The notes under the pieces are model-generated. The model was not told the DNA's origin. It did no database searches and was given only the letters and a program-made list of their open reading frames with translations. The position numbers and the translations under genes are program-made. This document shows positions 57,643 to 64,000 of a stretch of DNA of 64,000 nucleotides, in pieces (position 1 is the first letter of the stretch; each line of letters begins with the position of its first letter). Origin of the DNA: Candidatus Zhuqueibacterota bacterium (GTDB lineage Bacteria > Zhuqueibacterota > Zhuqueibacteria > Thermofontimicrobiales > Thiofontviventaceae); assembly GCA_016931935.1 (NCBI GenBank), contig JAFGDW010000369.1, positions 1-64,000 on the forward strand, read 5' to 3'.

Positions 57643-58470
57643 ATGGCAGACATCCGGAATAAAATAGGAAAAGAGAAGTGTGCAGAGCTGTTAAATGCGT
57701 CACTGGAAATCGCTGATGAAATTCGCGAAATTGTATTGGCTAAAATAATATCCGGCTTTGAGGTTCAGGTTAAATCGGATAATACTGTTGTAACTGACGT
57801 CGATATGGAAGTCGAAAGTTTGTTTCGACAGCGAATTCATGAAAAATATCCGGATCACGGTATTATCGGAGAAGAATTTGCAGTAGAAAATAAAGACGCA
57901 GATTTTCAGTGGCTCATTGATCCGATAGATGGGACTGAGGAATTCATTCACCATATTCCAACTTACGGAACGATCATTGGACTCAACTATAAAGACAGTC
58001 CAATTGTTGGAATGATGGATCACCCTACGTTGAATGCAAGAATTTATGGTGCATATAAGGCTGGCGCTTTCTATAACGATAAAAAGATTTTGATGAGTGA
58101 GAATAAAACCGCTGAATTACTGGCCGGAAGAGAGCGTATTTTTGTTCCGCCGTTCGCCAGCTTTTTAAAATGGTCAGATGAAGGTAATTTATTCGATCGC
58201 GTTGTCCGCTCATTTCCTAATATTCGGATTTTCCACGGATGTTACGCTTATACACTTGCTATCACCGGTGGCGCTGCCGCAATGGTGGAATACAATGTGA
58301 AAATATGGGATTTGGCGGCTAGTCAGATATTGGCGGAAGAAGCTGGGGGAGCATTTCAACTCATTCAACGGCAGCCCCGGCCTAATGGAATTGTCTCCTA
58401 TGGCGCTGTGTTTGGTAGAAAGGAAATTGTTGAAAAATTAGTGAAACTATTTCCAGAAATGAATGCGTGA
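57643..58470 (+). CDS. Inositol monophosphatase family (histidinol-phosphatase-like)
   Basis: IIGEEFAVENKDADFQWLIDPIDGTEEFIHHIPTYGT; VKIWDLAASQILAEEAGG. Confidence 0.92.
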   Translation: MADIRNKIGKEKCAELLNASLEIADEIREIVLAKIISGFEVQVKSDNTVVTDVDMEVESLFRQRIHEKYPDHGIIGEEFAVENKDADFQWLIDPIDGTEEFIHHIPTYGTIIGLNYKDSPIVGMMDHPTLNARIYGAYKAGAFYNDKKILMSENKTAELLAGRERIFVPPFASFLKWSDEGNLFDRVVRSFPNIRIFHGCYAYTLAITGGAAAMVEYNVKIWDLAASQILAEEAGGAFQLIQRQPRPNGIVSYGAVFGRKEIVEKLVKLFPEMNA

Positions 58471-61266
58471 CTATTCTTTTTCAATTTTCAATATTCCACC
58501 TGTAATATCTCCTTCGATACGCAAATCAATGCTCAATGTCCCCTCTGCAAAATATTTAGCTTCCAATTTTTTGTTATTCCAGAAAACGTTATATTTGTAA
58601 TCCGGATTCATGCACGCCACAACCGAGCAGAATGGATTATTATTTTCATCAAAAATGCTTAATTCTGCAGTCATGCTGCTATGCTCGCTGTTGGATTCCT
58701 GATTTTGAATCCAGATATTGTATCCGGTTGTCAAATTTCCGGGACGAAAATATGCGGCATACCACGAAAGAACGGGCGCGGACAATCCGCTGAATTCGTG
58801 CCACCCGGCGCCGCGACCGGATTCAATTTCAAAATGCTCCATGCAGTTGTAAGTTGTCGCAACTTCTTTTTCCCATAACTCCAGCGCTGTGGATGCAATT
58901 TTATATGCAAAATCTGACTCACCGAGATCGAGCATTGTTTTCCAGAAAAACCATTGATGCGGCATCCAGACTGTGCCGTTCCAATAACCTTCAATGCTAT
59001 AATATGGCGCTGATTGATCAACGGCGGTCAGGCCAATGTGCGACCATATGTGTTTGTCCGACTTCAATCGCTTCAGGATGATTGACTTTTGTTCCTGAGA
59101 ACAGATGCCGGCAAACAGAGGATAGCAACCGTCTAATCCCATATTGAAATTAACACTATCATTGTATTTTAAAATGTGCAACGGATTGCCATTGTCATCA
59201 TGTACCACATAGCCGAAATATTGTGATTCTTCATCCCAGGAATATTTTTGAAGAGCCTCGGTCAGGATTTTTATGTCTTGATCGTAAGCCGGAATATCCT
59301 CTTCCTTGCCTGAATTTGCGGCCGCCATTTTTAGTATTTTTGCCATACGAATGCAATGTGCAGAATTGATGACGGGCGCCACAGTGGCGGTTAATTTATT
59401 TTCATCAACATATTTTTGAGGTGGGTAATCATCCCAACCACCGGAATTATAAAAATAGTCCCATGTGCGAATTATATTTGATTTCAAGTTTCTGGTCGTC
59501 GAGCTTCCTAATCGTCCAGCTAAAAATTCATGATATTGCTTCATCCGTGGGTAAAAATAGTCCAGGAGCGCTTTCGATTGCGTTCTATTCCACAGTGACA
59601 AAAACAGATACTGCTGAACCGGCAAGGGAGTGCCATGATGCAGAAACGCAGATTGTGCGCCCGGTTTCATTGTGTAGGTGTTTAGCGATTCTATCGCGCG
59701 TTGGGTGTTTAGCTCCAGCAGGCCTAAGCCAATAAATCCTGAATCCCACGTATAAAGGCAATCCCAATATCGGCCGGGCGTGCCGTGCCGTATGTATGAC
59801 CGCTGTGTGTAGACAGGATATACGACGTCGCACAAAGTCGTCGCTGCCATTCGCTTTTGACTGAATGCATACCGTTCGCCAGCGCCTCTTAGGTCAAAAT
59901 CAACGAGGTGCGTTTTTGCTTCATTGTTAATATTTTCATATGTTTCAGGAGTCTGTTTTAAGTTGGCCAATTTTGATTCGACTTCTTCTTTCCCGCCACT
60001 GCACACGATTCCATAAAATATTTGCATGGACTTTGGCGCCAGATTAATTGGTCTAAGAAATACGTTTGTAAAATGACCTTCGCCTTCTCCCCGAAGAATG
60101 GTGCGCGTATGGTTGTTTGTCATTCGACGAAAGAATCCATCCAAGTCCCTGCAAAACCATTGCCGAACGATAAAATGATCATAATCCCATCGTATGCCAT
60201 AATACGTGTCAATGTCTTCGTATTTCAGAATAATAGACTTGTCATCAGGCCCATCCAGAATTTCAGGGACAGGATGCCATTCTGTATTTATTATTTTGAT
60301 TTTTGAGACATCCTTTGAATTAATGAAGGTAAATCCATCGAATTCAATTGGAGCGCCTCCATTGGACACAAATTTAATTTGATGAGAGCCAGCGGCGATC
60401 TTTCCTACTTTTATTTGCTTAACGCTCAATTCACCCGTGCCTGTAAATGTTACACCTGTACCAACAAGTCCGGTAAGTTCAAATTTAATTTCAGCATTTT
60501 TCTCCATTTTGTACCTGAAATAAAGGATTGCATCCGATATATCTTCATCATTGGAAACGTTATAAACAACAAAATCGCCTTTGTCCTTACCGAAGTTTTG
60601 CCCCAGACCTGCTCCGTTAATAAAACCACTTTGCCTAATTTCACCGCGGAATTTGCCATCATAAACGAGGTTATCTGATGGTCTGACTTTCGCAAATCGC
60701 ATATCTTTATAATCCAGCGCATCGATCCAGTGATAGGACGCCGGCAGTTCGATGATCCCCGGATAAATAGGGGTGTAAGGACTGTATTCTTTTATTGGGG
60801 GAAAGTGAATCGATGCAATGAAATGCAGGGCAATACTTTGATTGATTTCCGTATTATTGACACACTCAATTCGAACAAGTCGTGAATTCTCATCAATGTA
60901 TGAATACGAAATATCCGCATAAACCCGATCCTTCCACTCAATTTCATGTCTGAATGAAAAGTATTCATATTGAGGCGACGCTTCCCATGGATGATATTCA
61001 TTCTCGAAAAACACATTTGGAACATCAATTTTTCTGCGATAGAATCCCGGGAATACGCTTAAATCAAAACGAATGCCTTGCTGCACATCGGGGATATGCG
61101 ATATGCCAATATATTTTTTTGTGTACGGCCCCCAGGCTGGCAGGCTGATAAGATCGTGTGTATCGCTTAGACTTTCAAATACTGATCCTTTTAAAGGTTC
61201 TTGAGCAAGCATTGGCGCGGGAATATACGCTAATGAAATTATGAGTAGATAAATAATTGATTGCAT
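58471..61266 (-). CDS. Secreted GH63/MGH1-like (alpha/alpha)6-barrel glycoside hydrolase
   Basis: WDCLYTWDSGFIGLGLLEL, SIEGYWNGTVWMPHQWFFWKTMLDLGE, YNCMEHFEIESGRGAGWHEFSGLSAPVLSW; likely start ATG 61266 since the GTG at 61275 lies in AGGTG. Confidence 0.8.
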   Translation of the reverse strand: MQSIIYLLIISLAYIPAPMLAQEPLKGSVFESLSDTHDLISLPAWGPYTKKYIGISHIPDVQQGIRFDLSVFPGFYRRKIDVPNVFFENEYHPWEASPQYEYFSFRHEIEWKDRVYADISYSYIDENSRLVRIECVNNTEINQSIALHFIASIHFPPIKEYSPYTPIYPGIIELPASYHWIDALDYKDMRFAKVRPSDNLVYDGKFRGEIRQSGFINGAGLGQNFGKDKGDFVVYNVSNDEDISDAILYFRYKMEKNAEIKFELTGLVGTGVTFTGTGELSVKQIKVGKIAAGSHQIKFVSNGGAPIEFDGFTFINSKDVSKIKIINTEWHPVPEILDGPDDKSIILKYEDIDTYYGIRWDYDHFIVRQWFCRDLDGFFRRMTNNHTRTILRGEGEGHFTNVFLRPINLAPKSMQIFYGIVCSGGKEEVESKLANLKQTPETYENINNEAKTHLVDFDLRGAGERYAFSQKRMAATTLCDVVYPVYTQRSYIRHGTPGRYWDCLYTWDSGFIGLGLLELNTQRAIESLNTYTMKPGAQSAFLHHGTPLPVQQYLFLSLWNRTQSKALLDYFYPRMKQYHEFLAGRLGSSTTRNLKSNIIRTWDYFYNSGGWDDYPPQKYVDENKLTATVAPVINSAHCIRMAKILKMAAANSGKEEDIPAYDQDIKILTEALQKYSWDEESQYFGYVVHDDNGNPLHILKYNDSVNFNMGLDGCYPLFAGICSQEQKSIILKRLKSDKHIWSHIGLTAVDQSAPYYSIEGYWNGTVWMPHQWFFWKTMLDLGESDFAYKIASTALELWEKEVATTYNCMEHFEIESGRGAGWHEFSGLSAPVLSWYAAYFRPGNLTTGYNIWIQNQESNSEHSSMTAELSIFDENNNPFCSVVACMNPDYKYNVFWNNKKLEAKYFAEGTLSIDLRIEGDITGGILKIEKE

Positions 61267-61329
61267 GATGTTCACCTGTTATTAAAATTTTCATTTTTAA
61301 TTATTCAATACGAACAAGGTGAAGAAATA

Positions 61330-62163
61330 TTATTTTTTTGTTGAAGGGCTGACTGGAGCAGATTTATCCAAATGGATTTTTGCCAGCTCTTCGTAACATT
61401 CGTGAATCACAAGTTCCAGCAGCGCAAGTTGGGTGATGCGAACCTGACATGAGTAACCGCCTAATTGTATATCAGGGACACTTGTCATTAAGGTGATGTC
61501 TGCTGTATTTGCAAGCGGCGATGGAGAGAAATTCGTAAGACCGACTGTGAAAATGCTATGTTCCTTGGCTGTATTCAACGCTGACACGACTTCTTCGGTT
61601 TCGCCGGAATAGGAAATTCCGATAACAATATCATTGCTGTTGAGAAGTGGGACCAAATTATGAATCAGTGACGGATCAGTGGGACAGATGCAGTACAAGC
61701 CCAGACTACAGAGTGAATCGCTTAAAATATGGGCCACACCTGCTGATCCGCCGAAACCAATACAAATAATTCTGCCTGCATTTGTCAATCGCTTTGATAT
61801 TTGCTGTACATCATCGTAGTTACAATTGCGAATGGTGGAATCGATCCGCTCCTGGAAGGTTTTCAGGTATTGATCCTTTTTGCTATGCGGCTCCAGTTCA
61901 GGATCGATCTCGAGCTTGGTCTTGCGTCCATATTTCAGCAATATTGTAACCAGCGCTGTTTTAAAATCGGAAAATCCGAAATATCCCAATGATCTGCAAA
62001 AGCGCAGTACTGTCGCGTCACTGGTGGCGCACTTTTTTGCCAGCCCCTGAATGGACAAGGTGATCACTTCGTCAGCGTTCTCCTGGACGAACTTGGCCAC
62101 TCGTTTCTCTGATGTACGAAAAGACTTGTAGCGTTTGTTGATAAGATCAATCGGATCCTTCAT
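61330..62163 (-). CDS. MurR/RpiR family transcriptional regulator (HTH + SIS)
   Basis: HTH segment LAKKCATSDATVLRFCRSLGYFGFSDFK; SIS segment IICIGFGGSAGVAHILSDSL...VIGISYSGETEEVVSAL. Confidence 0.93.
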   Translation of the reverse strand: MKDPIDLINKRYKSFRTSEKRVAKFVQENADEVITLSIQGLAKKCATSDATVLRFCRSLGYFGFSDFKTALVTILLKYGRKTKLEIDPELEPHSKKDQYLKTFQERIDSTIRNCNYDDVQQISKRLTNAGRIICIGFGGSAGVAHILSDSLCSLGLYCICPTDPSLIHNLVPLLNSNDIVIGISYSGETEEVVSALNTAKEHSIFTVGLTNFSPSPLANTADITLMTSVPDIQLGGYSCQVRITQLALLELVIHECYEELAKIHLDKSAPVSPSTKK

Positions 62164-62175
62164 GCTGGTTACGCC

Positions 62176-63036
62176 TTATTTTTGGGCATTGGGTACAACA
62201 ATTTTATTCAGCCAATTTACAAATTCAAGCTGTCGGATGGAGTCAACAAGCAGATCATCGCCAATTGCCAACTGCCAGCGCAGGTCTTTTCTATCCGGAT
62301 TTGCTGCCAGCGTCTTGAGTTTTTCAACGTATTGAATCATATCATCATGATTTTGAAATAGGCCCTGCTTTATCAGCCGCGCTTCTCTGGCGACAATCAA
62401 ACATGCCACTTCATGAAGATTGTATTCAGGGTGATATTGCGTCGCCCAGAACACACCATTTTTATGTGTCACTGCCACAGCCTGAACATTAGTAAAATCG
62501 TTAGATGCAAGATGCAACGCGCCATTCGACAGTTGCGTAATTTCATCATCATGACTAATAAATCCCTCAAACGCCTGCGGTTTGCCTTCAAACATCGGAT
62601 GCTTTCGTCCGTTGTCCGTCAGGAATATTTTTCTGGCGACACCCATTTCTCTGCCTTTGGGATTGGGCTTTACTTCTCCGCCAGCGACGTAAACCGCAAC
62701 CTGCGCCGCCCAACAACTGCCAAATTGGGGGACGCCAAGTTCATAACCCAATTGGGCTACTTCTAACATTGTTGTGACGCGCTTGTCGTCAGTATGATAG
62801 ACCGTCAGATTGCAACCGGGCCACAAAATGGCGTCATATTCCTTTACGCCATCGCGATCTGGCGCAACAACGCCAGGGTCGCTAGTGTAGAAAATGTCAC
62901 ACTGCGCATCAGGCAAATGCTGGCATGTCATGTCAGCATAAAGCTGCCCTGCGAGCGTCATGCCAACGGTATCAAATTGTTCTCTACTCGCTTCGGGATA
63001 TCCATCAAGAATTAAGAATCGTAAAGGTTTTGACAT
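62176..63036 (-). CDS. Class I glutamine amidotransferase-like protein
   Basis: VPQFGSCWAAQVAVYVAGG with nucleophile Cys; VFWATQYHPEYNL. Confidence 0.88.
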   Translation of the reverse strand: MSKPLRFLILDGYPEASREQFDTVGMTLAGQLYADMTCQHLPDAQCDIFYTSDPGVVAPDRDGVKEYDAILWPGCNLTVYHTDDKRVTTMLEVAQLGYELGVPQFGSCWAAQVAVYVAGGEVKPNPKGREMGVARKIFLTDNGRKHPMFEGKPQAFEGFISHDDEITQLSNGALHLASNDFTNVQAVAVTHKNGVFWATQYHPEYNLHEVACLIVAREARLIKQGLFQNHDDMIQYVEKLKTLAANPDRKDLRWQLAIGDDLLVDSIRQLEFVNWLNKIVVPNAQK

Positions 63037-63053
63037 ATTACTTTCTCAATATT

Positions 63054-63815
63054 TTATTTGTTGTTCAGGTTATCAATAATCTGTTCAAGTTTGCTGTAAT
63101 CGCTAAACCTGGCATCGGCTTTTGTATGCTCACTGCCACGATTGATTGCAGCCGTGCACAGTACAGCGCGAGCGCCCAGCCTTTTGGGGCCGAGAATATC
63201 GTTATGTTCTCTATCACCAATATGGACAATCTCGCCGGGTTCAACATTCAGTTTCTGACAAACCGTTTCAAAAACAATTGGCTCGGGTTTCGAATGACCG
63301 ACTTCATCGGAGAATACAAAAACATCAAAATAGTCCAGCAGTCCTTCGCCTTCGAGTAGAGTGCGGAGCGCGCGGCCGGGGCTGAAAATGGCGTCGGAAA
63401 TAACGGCCAATCTGTATTTTTTCGCCAATGCTTTTATCGCATTGTGCACTCCGTTGACAAAATCAGGCCGGAATTCAAGCTCCATCTCTTCGTGCAGTCT
63501 GATCAATTCCTGCATCTCGAAATCGGGGAGAGTTTTACCCAAACCCTTGAATAAAATTGCTAACCTTGCTTGCACAGACCAAGTGACGAATTGATCGTGC
63601 CACACTTTGCGGAATGCGGCGTCCGCGGTGTCATATGCGGTGCATACTGTTTCGTATGAGATTGGCTCATGTTTGTTTATAAATTGATGGACAAGTTTTC
63701 GGCGTTCAACACGCTTGGGCGGTCGTCCGGCTTGCTTACGTTTCGGTTCATCTGAATCGTCAATGAAAACGGTGTCCCACAGGTCGAATGTGATCACTTT
63801 TATGATGTTGGACAT
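63054..63815 (-). CDS. HAD family hydrolase
   Basis: VITFDLWDTVFIDD; LAVISDAIF; VGHSKPEPIVFETVCQKL; VHIGDREHNDILGPKRLG. Confidence 0.9.
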   Translation of the reverse strand: MSNIIKVITFDLWDTVFIDDSDEPKRKQAGRPPKRVERRKLVHQFINKHEPISYETVCTAYDTADAAFRKVWHDQFVTWSVQARLAILFKGLGKTLPDFEMQELIRLHEEMELEFRPDFVNGVHNAIKALAKKYRLAVISDAIFSPGRALRTLLEGEGLLDYFDVFVFSDEVGHSKPEPIVFETVCQKLNVEPGEIVHIGDREHNDILGPKRLGARAVLCTAAINRGSEHTKADARFSDYSKLEQIIDNLNNK

Positions 63816-63836
63816 TGGTTGGCGTTCCTCTTTCTT

Positions 63837-64000
63837 TTATAATAATTGTTGAATGATTTTCAATACATCTCCCTTTTCCACTTTACGTGGATTCAGCGGA
63901 CAGCACGGATCTTCGAGTGCATAATCTTCGATACGTTGCGCATCAATTGCCGGAATGGAAAAGCTTTTCAAATTTACCGGCATATTGAGTGAAATTAGCC
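63837..64000 (-). CDS. Partial 3' end of iron-containing alcohol dehydrogenase-like protein (truncated by window end)
   Basis: Reverse strand reads ...LISLNMPVNLKSFSIPAIDAQRIEDYALEDPCCPLNPRKVEKGDVLKIIQQLL*, matching the Fe-ADH C-terminal pattern D-C-C/T-P-x-NPR. Confidence 0.6.
   Translation of the reverse strand, partial: LISLNMPVNLKSFSIPAIDAQRIEDYALEDPCCPLNPRKVEKGDVLKIIQQLL

Noticed and set aside
1-64000. Phage, defense island, toxin-antitoxin, CRISPR or tRNA/rRNA genes
   Set aside because: No integrase, transposase, Cas, restriction or toxin motifs and no tRNA/rRNA-like sequence was recognised on either strand.

Overview
The window looks like a chromosomal segment of an uncultured-type bacterium of the Fibrobacterota-Chlorobiota-Bacteroidota / Calditrichota-like grade (inferred only from T9SS-type C-terminal sorting tails and VCBS/ASPIC proteins). 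About 35 consecutive genes run on the + strand (144-58470), then a - strand group (58471-64000). The core is a large glycan-catabolism locus with GH29, GH20, GH115, GH2, GH130, GH38 and a GH63/MGH1-like enzyme, a two-domain acetylesterase, two tandem CehA/McbA-type PHP hydrolases, an M23 peptidase and a secreted nitrilase-fold protein. Uptake appears to use three sodium:solute symporters and two organophosphate-type MFS transporters; no SusC/SusD pair is visible. Two UroD-like proteins, a TIM-barrel isomerase, FAD oxidoreductases and four proteins with T9SS-like tails (three of them VCBS/ASPIC proteins) are interspersed. The observations I rate highest are: (i) a sugar-binding-like 'WxVxGPF...GSDDGxxxWxNG' module shared by the tandem PHP proteins and the GH38 enzyme, with a weaker match in the M23 protein; (ii) an orphan T9SS tail (37669-37761), about 89% identical to the tail of the gene at 34497-36335, so that a metallo-beta-lactamase gene sits between direct repeats; (iii) a 158-bp multi-branched palindromic element at 38866-39023; (iv) two hairpin-pair elements flanking the first PHP gene whose stems differ by compensatory changes; (v) two small membrane ORFs behind an SSS symporter. 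No tRNA, rRNA, CRISPR or phage genes were recognised. All family calls come from reading motifs; no database search was run.
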